A DNA stretch of 64,000 nucleotides from Streptomyces sp. WM6386 (GTDB taxonomy: Bacteria > Actinomycetota > Actinomycetes > Streptomycetales > Streptomycetaceae). The translations under genes and the position numbers were made by a program. The DNA lies in contig NZ_JXTE01000001.1 in NCBI RefSeq assembly GCF_000972385.1, forward strand, positions 1-64,000, written 5' to 3'. Of the stretch, positions 25,099 through 35,291 are shown in pieces (position 1 is the first letter of the stretch; the number at the start of each line of letters is the position of its first letter). The notes below the pieces were generated by a model, which worked only from the letters and a program-made list of their open reading frames with translations, did not search any database and was not told the origin of the DNA.

Positions 25099-27156
25099 GT
25101 GCGCACCAACCTCGACACCCTCGCCGTCGTCCGCAACCTGGGCATCCTCGCCCACGTCGACGCCGGCAAGACCACCGTCACCGAGCGGATCCTCTACGCC
25201 ACCGGAACCACCCACCGGCGTGGCGAGGTCCATGACGGCACGACCGTCACCGACTTCGACTCGCAGGAGCGCGACCGCGGCATCACGATCTTCGCGGCGG
25301 CGGTCAGTTGCGCCTGGGACGGCCACCGGATCAACCTGATCGACACCCCGGGACACGTCGACTTCGCCGACGAGGTGGAGCGTTCGCTGCGGGTGCTCGA
25401 CGGGGCGGTCGCGGTGTTCGACGCCGTCGCCGGCGTCGAGCCGCAGAGCGAGTCGGTCTGGCGGCAGGCCGACCGGTACGGCGTACCGAGGATCGCCTTC
25501 GTCAACAAGCTGGACCGCGCGGGCGCCGACCTCGACACCGCCGTCGAGTCGATCCGGGAGCGACTGCACCCGGCCCCGCTGGTCCTGCAGCTGCCCATCG
25601 GTGCGCAGGACGCGTTCCGCGGGGTCGTGGACCTGGTGCACATGCGGGCGCTGACCTGGACCGACGGCGGCGACATGGTCGTAGCGGACATTCCCGAGGA
25701 GCTGCGGGAGGAGGCGCGGCGACGGCGTCGACTGCTGGAGGAGGCGGTGGCCGAACTGCATTCGGCCGCGCTGGAGGAATTCTGTATGCAGTCGACGCTC
25801 GACACGGGGACGCTCGTCGACGGCCTGCGTGACCTCACCCGCACCGGCGACGCCGTCGTCGTGCTGTGCGGCTCGGCCTACCGCAACCGTGGGATCGAGC
25901 CGTTGCTGGACGCGGTCGTGGCGTATCTGCCGTCGCCGCTCGACGTGCCGCCCGTGCACGGCACCCTGGGCGACACCCGGCAGGAACGGCCCGCCGACCC
26001 GGCGGCGCCCTTCGCGGCGCTGGTGTTCAAGGTGAACGCCACACCGACCGGGCGGCTCGCCTATCTCCGGGTGTACTCCGGAACGATCGAGAAGGGAGAC
26101 ATGGTGATGGACGCGGGCGCGCGGCGCGGCGTGCGCGTCGGACGGATCCTGCGCGTACAGGCCGACCGGCACGCCCAGTTGGACCGGGCGGTCGCGGGCG
26201 ACATCGTCGCGGTCGTCGGGCTGAAGTCCGTCCGCGCCGGGTCGACCCTCTGCGCGCCGGACGCCCCGCTCGTCCTCGAACCGGCGAGCGTCGCCGAACC
26301 GGTCGTCTCCGTCGCGGTCGAGGCCGTCAGGTCCACCGACACCGACCGGCTGGCCTCGTCGCTCGCGAGGCTCGCCGAGGAGGACCCGTCGCTGGTCGTG
26401 CGGACCGACCCGGAGACGGGGCAGACCGTGCTGTCCGGCATGGGCGAACTGCATCTCGAGGTCGCGCTGGAGAAGGCGCGGCGGGACCACGGGCTGGACG
26501 TCAACGCCGGCCGGCCCCGGGTCGCACACCGCGAGACCGTCGGGCGCGGCGTGTCGGGGCATGTCTTCCGGCACGTCAAACAGGACGGTGGCGCGGGGCA
26601 GTTCGCCCATGTCGTCCTCGATGTGGAGCCGCTGGGAGTCGATGCCGGGTTCGAGTTCCGCTCGGCCGTCGTCGGTGGCCGGGTGCCGCAGGAGTACGTC
26701 CGGGCGGTCGAGGCCGGCTGCCGGGACGCCCTGACCGAGGGGCCGCTCGGCGGGCACCCGGTGACGGGGCTGCGGGTCACCCTGACGGACGGGGCGACGC
26801 ATGTGAAGGACTCCTCCGACACGGCCTTCCGCACGGCGGGCCGGTTCGGACTCCGGGAGGCTCTGCGGGCCTGCGCGATGGTCCTCCTTGAGCCGGTGGC
26901 CGAGGTCACGGTCACGGTGCCCGACGCCGCCGTCGGGGGAGTTCTCGGCGACCTGGCGGCACGGCGCGGCCGGGTCTCCGGCTCGGTGACGCGGTCCGGC
27001 TCGGCGGTCGTCACCGCTACCGTGCCGCTGGCCGAACTCTTCGGCTATGCGACCCGGTTGCGCAGCCGAACCCAGGGCCGCGGCACCTTCACGGCCCGGC
27101 CCACCGGGTACGCCCCGGCGCCGACGCCGGCGACCCTGGCGGCGGACCGGCGCTAG
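25099..27156 (+). CDS. EF-G-like translational GTPase (second EF-G homologue)
   Basis: A 685-residue ribosome-associated GTPase. G1 is AHVDAGKT (18-25), G3 is DTPGH (82-86) and G4 is NKLD (136-139); domain II begins near 290 and a C-terminal EF-G domain IV/V region follows ([18 protein letters not shown]). Length and sequence fit the FusA2/FusB-type EF-G homologues of Streptomyces and are close to tetracycline ribosome-protection proteins; which role applies cannot be settled here. The GTG start at 25099 follows GAAAGG and gives the conserved N-terminus. It is preceded by a leader ORF and hairpin and followed by a strong terminator. Confidence 0.85.
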   Translation: MRTNLDTLAVVRNLGILAHVDAGKTTVTERILYATGTTHRRGEVHDGTTVTDFDSQERDRGITIFAAAVSCAWDGHRINLIDTPGHVDFADEVERSLRVLDGAVAVFDAVAGVEPQSESVWRQADRYGVPRIAFVNKLDRAGADLDTAVESIRERLHPAPLVLQLPIGAQDAFRGVVDLVHMRALTWTDGGDMVVADIPEELREEARRRRRLLEEAVAELHSAALEEFCMQSTLDTGTLVDGLRDLTRTGDAVVVLCGSAYRNRGIEPLLDAVVAYLPSPLDVPPVHGTLGDTRQERPADPAAPFAALVFKVNATPTGRLAYLRVYSGTIEKGDMVMDAGARRGVRVGRILRVQADRHAQLDRAVAGDIVAVVGLKSVRAGSTLCAPDAPLVLEPASVAEPVVSVAVEAVRSTDTDRLASSLARLAEEDPSLVVRTDPETGQTVLSGMGELHLEVALEKARRDHGLDVNAGRPRVAHRETVGRGVSGHVFRHVKQDGGAGQFAHVVLDVEPLGVDAGFEFRSAVVGGRVPQEYVRAVEAGCRDALTEGPLGGHPVTGLRVTLTDGATHVKDSSDTAFRTAGRFGLREALRACAMVLLEPVAEVTVTVPDAAVGGVLGDLAARRGRVSGSVTRSGSAVVTATVPLAELFGYATRLRSRTQGRGTFTARPTGYAPAPTPATLAADRR

Positions 27157-27166
27157 CAGGGCCAGA

Positions 27167-27197
27167 GCGGCCCCTCCCCGACACGGGGAGGGGCCGC
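27167..27197. terminator. Hairpin terminator after the EF-G-like gene
   Basis: Perfect 14-base stem GCGGCCCCTCCCCG/CGGGGAGGGGCCGC with an ACA loop, 10 bases after the stop codon. Confidence 0.88.
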
Positions 27198-27270
27198 CTG
27201 CTCCTCGTTCAGGAAGTGAACGACCGGCACCAGAGCGCACCTTCTTGTCGAACTCCCGCCGCTCAACCCC

Positions 27271-27323
27271 TTGACGTCCCGAACCCGTGGCATTTAACTC
27301 ACGTCCTAAATTAAGCCGTGAGT
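27271..27323 (+). promoter_or_regulatory. Probable promoter and operator of the sugar ABC/beta-glucosidase operon
   Basis: A -35-like TTGACG (27271-27276) is 17 bases from a -10-like TTAACT (27294-27299). Overlapping its downstream end is an inverted repeat ACTCACG-N13-CGTGAGT (27297-27303/27317-27323) with an AT-rich centre, in the position expected for a repressor. It differs from the CebR box TGGGAGCGCTCCCA of cellobiose operons, which is not seen. Confidence 0.45.
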
Positions 27324-27350
27324 GCATTCCCTGAAGGGACACCAGGAGCC

Positions 27351-28667
27351 ATGCGCAGCATCCGAGCCGCGGCCGTAGGCGCCGTCACCCTGTCTCTCGC
27401 CCTGGCCGCATCGGCCTGCGGAGGCGGTTCGTCGACGGGCGGCGGGTCCAACGACTCGCCGAAGACGCTCACTTACTGGGCCTCCAACCAGGGGGCGAGC
27501 ATCGAGGTCGACAAGAAGGTCCTCCAGCCCGAGCTCGACAGGTTCGAGAAGCAGACCGGCATCAAGGTGAAACTGGAGGTCGTGCCCTGGTCGGACCTGC
27601 TCAACCGCATCCTCACCGCGACCACCTCGGGCCAGGGCCCCGACGTCCTCAACATCGGCAACACCTGGAGCGCCTCGCTGCAGGCCACCGGCGCACTCCT
27701 GCCGTGGGACGCCGAGAACTTCGCGAAGATCGGCGGCAGGGACCGCTTCGTCGACTCCGCGCTCGGCTCCACGGGCGCGGAGGGCAAGGACCCCTCCGCG
27801 GTGCCGCTGTACTCGATGGCGTACGCCCTCTACTACAACAAGAAGATGTTCGCCGACGCCGGCATCGCGCAACCCCCCGCGACCTGGGCGAATTTGGCCG
27901 CGGACGGCAAGAAGCTCTCCAAGGACGGCAAGTGGGGCCTGGGAGCGGAGGGTTCGAACCCGTCGGAGAACATCCACCACGTCTTCGTCTTCGCCCAGCA
28001 GCACGGCGCCGACTTCTTCACCGCCGAGGGCAAGCCCGACTTCACCAGCGACGGGGTCGTCACCGCGGTCAAGCAGTACGTCGACCTGATGGCCAAGGAC
28101 AAGGTCATCGCGCCCGGCAACGCCGAGTACGCCCAGAACCAGTCCGTCAGCGACTTCGCCAAGGGCAAGACGGCGATGCTCCTGTGGCAGTCCGCCTCCG
28201 CCAACCTCAAGTCCCAGGGCATGAGCGAGGACGACTACGGCATCGCCCCCGTGCCCGTGCAGTCCGGCACCCCGGGCACCGGCGCTCAGGTCAACTCGAT
28301 GGTCGCAGGCATCAACCTGGCCGTCTTCAAGAACACCGACAACCTCGACGGCGCCACGAAGTTCGTGAAGTTCATGACCAGCGACGCGGAGCAGAAGATC
28401 CTCAACACCGCGTACAGCTCGATACCGCCGGTCAAGGCGGCCCAGGCGGACAGCGCCTTCAACACGCCCGCCAACGCCGTCCTGAAGGACACCCTCGCCA
28501 AGAGCGCAGCCGCGTTGCCCCAGGTCGCCGACGAGTCGCAGTTCGAGACAGCGGTCGGTACGGCCGTCAAGGGTTTGTTCGCCGACGCGGCCGCCGGACG
28601 CGCCGTCACCACCGACTTGGTGAAGGCGGCGCTGGACAAGGCCCAGCAGCAGATGCCGGCCGCCTGA
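27351..28667 (+). CDS. Sugar ABC transporter solute-binding lipoprotein
   Basis: A 438-residue exported lipoprotein. The signal peptide ends in a lipobox LAASAC with Cys23 as the lipidated residue, followed by a Gly/Ser linker. The mature part matches family-1 extracellular sugar-binding proteins (LTYWASNQGASIEVDKKVLQ; GPDVLNIGNTWS; PLYSMAYALYYNKKMF; aromatic-rich cleft). It captures an oligosaccharide for the two permeases that follow. The ATG has a CCAGGAG site. With a GH1 beta-glucosidase in the operon, a beta-glucoside such as cellobiose is likely. No ATPase gene is present; a shared MsiK-type ATPase elsewhere would be needed, as is usual in Streptomyces. Confidence 0.92.
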   Translation: MRSIRAAAVGAVTLSLALAASACGGGSSTGGGSNDSPKTLTYWASNQGASIEVDKKVLQPELDRFEKQTGIKVKLEVVPWSDLLNRILTATTSGQGPDVLNIGNTWSASLQATGALLPWDAENFAKIGGRDRFVDSALGSTGAEGKDPSAVPLYSMAYALYYNKKMFADAGIAQPPATWANLAADGKKLSKDGKWGLGAEGSNPSENIHHVFVFAQQHGADFFTAEGKPDFTSDGVVTAVKQYVDLMAKDKVIAPGNAEYAQNQSVSDFAKGKTAMLLWQSASANLKSQGMSEDDYGIAPVPVQSGTPGTGAQVNSMVAGINLAVFKNTDNLDGATKFVKFMTSDAEQKILNTAYSSIPPVKAAQADSAFNTPANAVLKDTLAKSAAALPQVADESQFETAVGTAVKGLFADAAAGRAVTTDLVKAALDKAQQQMPAA

Positions 28668-29644
28668 TGACCACAACTCTGGAACGCGCCGAACCCAAGG
28701 CGCCGTCCGGCGAGAAGCGCACCCCACGCCCCGGCCGCATCCGCCGTATCGGACTGCCGTATCTTCTCCTGCTGCCCGCCCTGCTCCTCGAACTCCTGGT
28801 CCACCTGGTGCCGATGGGCGTCGGCATCGTGATGAGCTTCAAGGAGCTCACGCAGTTCTACATCCGCGACTGGGGCACCGCGCCCTGGTCCGGGCTCGAC
28901 AACTTCAAGGTGTCGGTGGACTTCGACGCCCCCGTCGGCGAGGCCCTGCTGCACTCCTTCCTCGTCACCGTCGCCTTCACCCTGCTGTCGGTCGCCCTGT
29001 GCTGGCTGATCGGCACCGCGGCGGCGGTCTTCATGCAGGACACCTTCCGCGGCCGGGGCCTGCTGCGGGCGCTGTTCCTGGTGCCGTACGCCCTGCCGGT
29101 CTACGCGGCCGTCATCACCTGGGTGTTCATGTTCCAGCACGACAACGGCCTGGTGAACCACGTCCTGCACGACCAGCTGCACCTCACCGACAAGCCCTCC
29201 TTCTGGCTCATCGGCGACAACAGCTTCTACGCGCTGCTGATCGTGTCGGTGTGGAAGGGCTGGCCGTTCGCCTTCCTCATCGTCATGGCCGGACTCCAGA
29301 ACATCCCGAAGGAGTTGTACGAGGCGGCCGCCCTCGACGGCGCCGGAGTGTGGCAGCAGATCCGCCGCATCACCCTGCCGTCGCTGGGCGCCGTCAACCA
29401 GGTGCTGATCCTGGTGCTGTTCCTGTGGACGTTCAACGACTTCAACACGCCGTACGTCCTGTTCGGCAGGTCCGCCCCCGAGGCCGCGGACCTCGTCTCG
29501 GTCCACATCTACCAGGCCTCGTTCGTCACCTGGAACTTCGGCACCGGTTCCGCCATGTCCGTACTCCTGCTGCTGTTCCTGCTGCTCGTGACGGGCGCCT
29601 ACCTCACCGTCACCTCGCGCGGACGGAGGGCCACGCGTGCGTAA
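28667..29644 (+). CDS. Sugar ABC transporter permease (MalF-type)
   Basis: A 325-residue inner-membrane permease with about six membrane helices. The EAA loop EAAALDGAGVWQQIRRITLP contacts the ATPase. The N-terminal 30 residues are charged and cytoplasmic. The ATG overlaps the stop of the binding-protein gene (ATGA), and its end overlaps the next permease, so the three components are translationally coupled. Confidence 0.92.
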   Translation: MTTTLERAEPKAPSGEKRTPRPGRIRRIGLPYLLLLPALLLELLVHLVPMGVGIVMSFKELTQFYIRDWGTAPWSGLDNFKVSVDFDAPVGEALLHSFLVTVAFTLLSVALCWLIGTAAAVFMQDTFRGRGLLRALFLVPYALPVYAAVITWVFMFQHDNGLVNHVLHDQLHLTDKPSFWLIGDNSFYALLIVSVWKGWPFAFLIVMAGLQNIPKELYEAAALDGAGVWQQIRRITLPSLGAVNQVLILVLFLWTFNDFNTPYVLFGRSAPEAADLVSVHIYQASFVTWNFGTGSAMSVLLLLFLLLVTGAYLTVTSRGRRATRA

Positions 29645-30491
29645 CTCCCCGATGGCACCGCCGCGTTCGTTCCTCTGGTCCCGGCGGATCTTCCTCACCC
29701 TGCTCTGCGGCTTCGTGCTGGTGCCGGTGTACGTGATGGTCTCCAGCTCGCTGAAGCCCCTCGCCGACGTCACCGGCAAGTTCCGCTGGATACCGAGTGA
29801 GTTGACGATCCGCCCGTACATCGACATCTGGTCCACGGTCCCGCTCGCCCGGTACTTCGTGAACTCGCTGATCGTGGCGGGCGCGGCGACGGTCTGCTCG
29901 GTGGTGATCGCGGTGTTCTCCGCGTACGCGGTGAGCCGCTACGACTTCCGCGGCAAACGCGTCTTCACGGTCACCGTCCTGTCGACGCAGATGTTCCCGG
30001 GCATCCTCTTCCTCCTCCCGCTGTTCCTGATCTACGTCAACATCGGCAACGCCACCGGCATCGCCCTGTTCGGCTCGCGCGGCGGGCTGATCCTGACGTA
30101 TCTGACCTTCTCCCTGCCGTTCTCGATCTGGATGCTGATCGGGTACTTCGACTCGGTGCCGCGCGACCTGGACGAGGCGGCGCTGGTCGACGGCTGCGGG
30201 CCGCTGCGGGCGCTGTTCCGGGTCGTGGTGCCGGCCGCGATCCCCGGCATCGTCGCGGTCGCCGTCTACGCCTTCATGACCGCCTGGGGCGAGGTGCTGT
30301 TCGCGTCGGTGATGACCAACGACACCACCCGCACCCTCGCCGTCGGACTCCAGGGCTACTCCACGCTCAACGACGTGTACTGGAACCAGATCATGGCCGC
30401 CTCGCTGGTGGTGAGCGTGCCGGTGGTGGCCGGCTTCCTGCTCCTGCAGCGCTATCTCGTCGCGGGGCTGACGGCGGGTGCCGTCAAGTGA
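29637..30491 (+). CDS. Sugar ABC transporter permease (MalG-type)
   Basis: A 284-residue inner-membrane permease with six predicted helices and the EAA-type loop [21 protein letters not shown]. It starts at GTG 29637, overlapping the upstream permease by eight bases; an ATG at 29652 is an alternative. It pairs with the preceding permease to form the translocation pore. Confidence 0.92.
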   Translation: MRNSPMAPPRSFLWSRRIFLTLLCGFVLVPVYVMVSSSLKPLADVTGKFRWIPSELTIRPYIDIWSTVPLARYFVNSLIVAGAATVCSVVIAVFSAYAVSRYDFRGKRVFTVTVLSTQMFPGILFLLPLFLIYVNIGNATGIALFGSRGGLILTYLTFSLPFSIWMLIGYFDSVPRDLDEAALVDGCGPLRALFRVVVPAAIPGIVAVAVYAFMTAWGEVLFASVMTNDTTRTLAVGLQGYSTLNDVYWNQIMAASLVVSVPVVAGFLLLQRYLVAGLTAGAVK

Positions 30492-30511
30492 CCAACCTCG
30501 AAAGGGATTTC

Positions 30512-31876
<1,365 letters not shown>

Positions 31877-31933
31877 GCAAGGTGGTACTACGCCCGTAAG
31901 GGCGCGGAGTCGCCGAGCGGAGCGTCGTGGAGA

Positions 31934-31972
31934 GGGGAAGAGGGCCGGGCGGATCGCCCAGCCCTCTTCCCC
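31934..31972. terminator. Hairpin terminator after the beta-glucosidase gene
   Basis: GGGGAAGAGGGC (31934-31945) pairs perfectly with GCCCTCTTCCCC (31961-31972), with a nested GGGC/GCCC stem. Confidence 0.85.
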
Positions 31973-32034
31973 CGCGCCGCGAGAGCCGCACTTAATACGT
32001 TGCCGCAGGCCAGGCCGGGTGAAAGCCTCACGCC

Positions 32035-32889
32035 ATGCCCACCTTCACCACCCCCGACGGCACCACCCTCGCCTACCACGCGACCGGCGAAGGACCGCCC
32101 CTGGTCTGCCTCCCCGGCGGCCCGATGCAGGCCTCGGCCTACCTCGGCGACCTGGGCGGCCTCAGCGCGCACCGCACCCTGATCCGTCCGGACCTCAGGG
32201 GCACCGGCGACTCGGCGACCCCCGAGGACCCGGCGTCGTACCGCTGCGACCGTCAGGTCGACGACGTCGAGGCACTGCGCGAGGAACTGGCCCTGGACCA
32301 CTTGGACGTGCTGGCCCACAGCGCGGGCGCCAACCTGGCCGCCCTCTACACGGCCCGCCACCCCGACCGAGTGGCACGCCTCGCCCTGATCACGCCGAGC
32401 GTCTACGCGGTCGGCATCGACATCACCGCCGAGGACCGCCTGAGCACGGCCCGACTGCGTCAGGGCGAGGAGTGGTACGACGAGGCGTACGCGGCCCTGG
32501 AAGCGATCACCGAGGGCCGCGCGACCCCCGACTCCTGGGAGGCCGTCGCTCCCTTCTGGCACGCCCGCTGGGACGACGAGGCGAAGGCCGTCCGGGCGGC
32601 CGAGGGCGAGCAGCGCAACGACGAGGCGGCGGCCGTGTACGGCTCCGACGGCGCCTTCGAGCCGGAGGCCACGCGGGCGGCGCTGGGCGGATTCGCGGGG
32701 CCGGTGCTGGTGCTGGCCGGGGAGGTGGATCTCGCGGGGCCGCCGCAGGCGATGAGGGAGTACGCCGAGCTGTTCCCGGACGCCGAGTCGGTGGTGCAGA
32801 GCGGTGCGGGGCACTTTCCGTGGCTGGACGGTGCGGAGAGGTTCGTGACGGCGGTGGTGTCGTTCCTGGGCTCGACGGATCCCGTCTGA
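32035..32889 (+). CDS. Alpha/beta hydrolase
   Basis: A 284-residue soluble hydrolase. The nucleophile is Ser96 in AHSAGAN (family GxSxG with Ala at the first position), the oxyanion region is CLPGGPMQA, and candidate Asp and His are in LAGEVD and GAGHFPWLDGAERF. The cap domain lies between residues about 120 and 210. It resembles proline-iminopeptidase or haloalkane-dehalogenase-like members; substrate unknown. It stands alone between a terminator and the convergent helicase gene. Confidence 0.87.
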   Translation: MPTFTTPDGTTLAYHATGEGPPLVCLPGGPMQASAYLGDLGGLSAHRTLIRPDLRGTGDSATPEDPASYRCDRQVDDVEALREELALDHLDVLAHSAGANLAALYTARHPDRVARLALITPSVYAVGIDITAEDRLSTARLRQGEEWYDEAYAALEAITEGRATPDSWEAVAPFWHARWDDEAKAVRAAEGEQRNDEAAAVYGSDGAFEPEATRAALGGFAGPVLVLAGEVDLAGPPQAMREYAELFPDAESVVQSGAGHFPWLDGAERFVTAVVSFLGSTDPV

Positions 32890-33056
32890 GGTGCGCTGTG
32901 CCCATGGCGGGGCAGGCTTCTTGGACTCCCCCTTCCGCTCGCCGTCATCATCCATCCCCATGTGGAGTGAATGGAGTTCGGCGGAGCGATCGCGTACCGC
33001 AGCAGGACCCTCGGCACATCGACCGGCCATTCGGGAAGATCGCTGTACTCGGCAAT

Positions 33057-35195
33057 TCAGGCCGTCGTTCCGGCCTCGCTCAGGAACGCGCTCGGGTGCC
33101 CGTGCCATGACACGTACAGGCTGTCCCGCCCCCGTGTGCAGGCCACGAACAGCAGGCACCGTTCGGCCATGAGGTCCGCCTCATGCTGGAGCCGGTCCAC
33201 CTCAGGTGGTGTGAGGGCGCTCGGGTTGGGCAGCGCCGCGTCGTGCACGCCGATCACGGCCACGCAACGGAACTCAAGGCCCTTGAACGCGTGCATGGTG
33301 CCGATGCGCACCGCGTCAGTACCTTCCGGAGCGTCGGGGCGCAGTCGAACCGCGGGCAGCCCCGCAGCCCGCAAGCGCGTCACGGCCTTGTCGCAGACCT
33401 TGTTGAACCGGGCGCTGATCCCGATCTCTGCAGGGGCGATCCCGCTGTCGAGCCAACCCCGCACCCGATCGACGAGCGCGGTGAGTTCCGCGTCCTCCGT
33501 GGCCGCACCGCGCAGATCGGGGCCGTCGCCGTGCAGGGCCGAGCGATAGCCGAGAAGCGTCTCGTTGCGCGAGTCGTCGGCCAACTCCTCAAACGGGCGG
33601 CCGACGAGGAGGGCGGTGGACCAGCTGAGAATCTCGTGCGTGGAGCGGTAGTTCTTGCGCATCTTCGTGGCGCGGCCCGCGACATTGATTCCGACAGCCT
33701 TCAGCGACACCTTCGAATCGTAGATACGTTGATGGGGATCGCCCGCGATGAACAGGTCGTCCGGTCGCGGCGGGACTGCCGCACGCAGTAGCCGCCACTG
33801 GGCCGGGTGCAGGTCCTGGGCCTCGTCGACCACCACATGCCGGTAGCGGGGCCCCTCCTGCTCCAGAAGGTCGGCGGCCTCCGCGCATGTGCCGAGGTAG
33901 GTGCGCAGACCGTCGGCGCCCAGCCGTTCCGTGAACTCCTGGATGGTCCGCCATACCAACGGCCGTTTCGACGCGGCCAGTGCGCTGCCGCGCCCGCGCC
34001 GCTCGCACGCTTCGTACGCCTCCAAGGTGCGCAGGTCCTGGGCCAGGACCACATGCTTGTACTCCTGTGCGAGAAACTGCGCCGTCCCGCCGAAGGCCGT
34101 CACCTGAGCCGCCTGCTCCCAGCGAGACTCCTCCTCGCCACCCCGCAACGGCCGTCGCGAGGTCGACACGACCCGGCCGGCGAAGGCGTCGACGGTCATG
34201 ATGTCCACACGGTCGCGCAGCGTCTCGTCCTCGACGAGAGCGGCAAGGCCCGTGCGCAGCGCCGCAACGAGAGCGTTCGTGTACGTGGTCAACAGGACAC
34301 GTTCACCGTCGCGCAGATAACGCAGGAGATGACGTACGCGGTGCAGGGCGACGACAGTCTTGCCGGTTCCCGGGCCGCCGGTGACCTGGGAGGGGCCGGA
34401 GAACGAGGCACGGTAGGCGACCTTGTGCTGGGAGGGGTGAAGGAAGACCCGCCAGGCCGCGAACGGCTTGTCGAGGATGTCGCGCAACTCCTCGGAGTCC
34501 GCGACGACCGCGATACGTGTCCGGGTGCGGTGAATGGCCGTCGCATAGTCCGTCGGGTCCACCGGCTCCGCCGAGGCGGCGCCCGCGAGGCTGACGGCGA
34601 CCACGTCCCGCCACACCTCCTCGACCGTGAACCCGGCCGCCAGATACTCCAGGACTTCCCGCTGGTCCTGCGGGAAGTACGGCGCGAACACCTCCAGTTG
34701 CTCCAGGTTCGTGAGCGCGCGGGCCTGGCGCAACGTGGTGTCATCGACCCCGAGCGCAGCCATGTCCCCGTCGGAGATCTTCGAGAAGAGGCGCCGGTCG
34801 GGCGCGGACGCGATCCGCTCGTAGGCGGGAGTCATCTCCTCAAGGGTGGCGATGTCACGGATCTCGACGGCCTGGGTGACGGTGTTGATGCTCGCTTTCT
34901 GTTTGACGGCCCAGGCGATGGCCTTGTCATGAGGCATCACCCGCAGGAGGACGAAAGTGTCGCCGCTGTCCGGTGCGAGAACGACCCCCCGCGTCCCCTG
35001 GTCGATCCGGATCGTGCGAATGTGCGGGTCCTTGGCCTGCTTCAGGGCCTCCAGCTTCAGACCCGGATCCTTGAACAGCTGGTCCAGCGTGAGCCGTTCG
35101 AACTTCTCCCAGGCCGCGAACACCCCCTCCCGCACCGAGCCCTGGAGCTTGCCGAGCTGGGCGCAGAAGCCGATGTCGAAGGCGAGGTGGGGCAT
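33057..35195 (-). CDS. SF1 (UvrD/Rep-like) helicase with N-terminal RelE/ParE-like domain
   Basis: A 712-residue protein. Helicase motifs: Walker A GGPGTGKT (273-280), HVVVDEAQDLH for Walker B, GDPHQRIYD, MRKNYRST, and motif VI VACTRGRDSLYVSW. Residues 1-115 (KLEALKQAKDPHIRTIRID, then FVLLRVMPHDKAIAWAVKQK) resemble the RelE/ParE fold found fused to some bacterial helicases. No nuclease motif is seen, so nucleic-acid cleavage, if any, would come from the RelE-like part or a partner. It is the last gene of a minus-strand set with an AIPR protein and a Ser/Thr kinase. A role in phage defence is inferred. Confidence 0.85.
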   Translation of the reverse strand: MPHLAFDIGFCAQLGKLQGSVREGVFAAWEKFERLTLDQLFKDPGLKLEALKQAKDPHIRTIRIDQGTRGVVLAPDSGDTFVLLRVMPHDKAIAWAVKQKASINTVTQAVEIRDIATLEEMTPAYERIASAPDRRLFSKISDGDMAALGVDDTTLRQARALTNLEQLEVFAPYFPQDQREVLEYLAAGFTVEEVWRDVVAVSLAGAASAEPVDPTDYATAIHRTRTRIAVVADSEELRDILDKPFAAWRVFLHPSQHKVAYRASFSGPSQVTGGPGTGKTVVALHRVRHLLRYLRDGERVLLTTYTNALVAALRTGLAALVEDETLRDRVDIMTVDAFAGRVVSTSRRPLRGGEEESRWEQAAQVTAFGGTAQFLAQEYKHVVLAQDLRTLEAYEACERRGRGSALAASKRPLVWRTIQEFTERLGADGLRTYLGTCAEAADLLEQEGPRYRHVVVDEAQDLHPAQWRLLRAAVPPRPDDLFIAGDPHQRIYDSKVSLKAVGINVAGRATKMRKNYRSTHEILSWSTALLVGRPFEELADDSRNETLLGYRSALHGDGPDLRGAATEDAELTALVDRVRGWLDSGIAPAEIGISARFNKVCDKAVTRLRAAGLPAVRLRPDAPEGTDAVRIGTMHAFKGLEFRCVAVIGVHDAALPNPSALTPPEVDRLQHEADLMAERCLLFVACTRGRDSLYVSWHGHPSAFLSEAGTTA

Positions 35196-35291
35196 GGGGG
35201 ACAGTTCTCCTGACTCGGGTACGAGGGCTGCGCGGTAGAGGTGTGTCTACGTGGCCGTGGTCGGCGGGCCGGTCGGCCCGCCGAGAGTCCG

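Noticed and set aside
25099..27156. Firm call as a tetracycline ribosome-protection gene
   Set aside because: The sequence fits EF-G-like FusB/FusA2 proteins at least as well; no decisive residue could be assigned without alignment.
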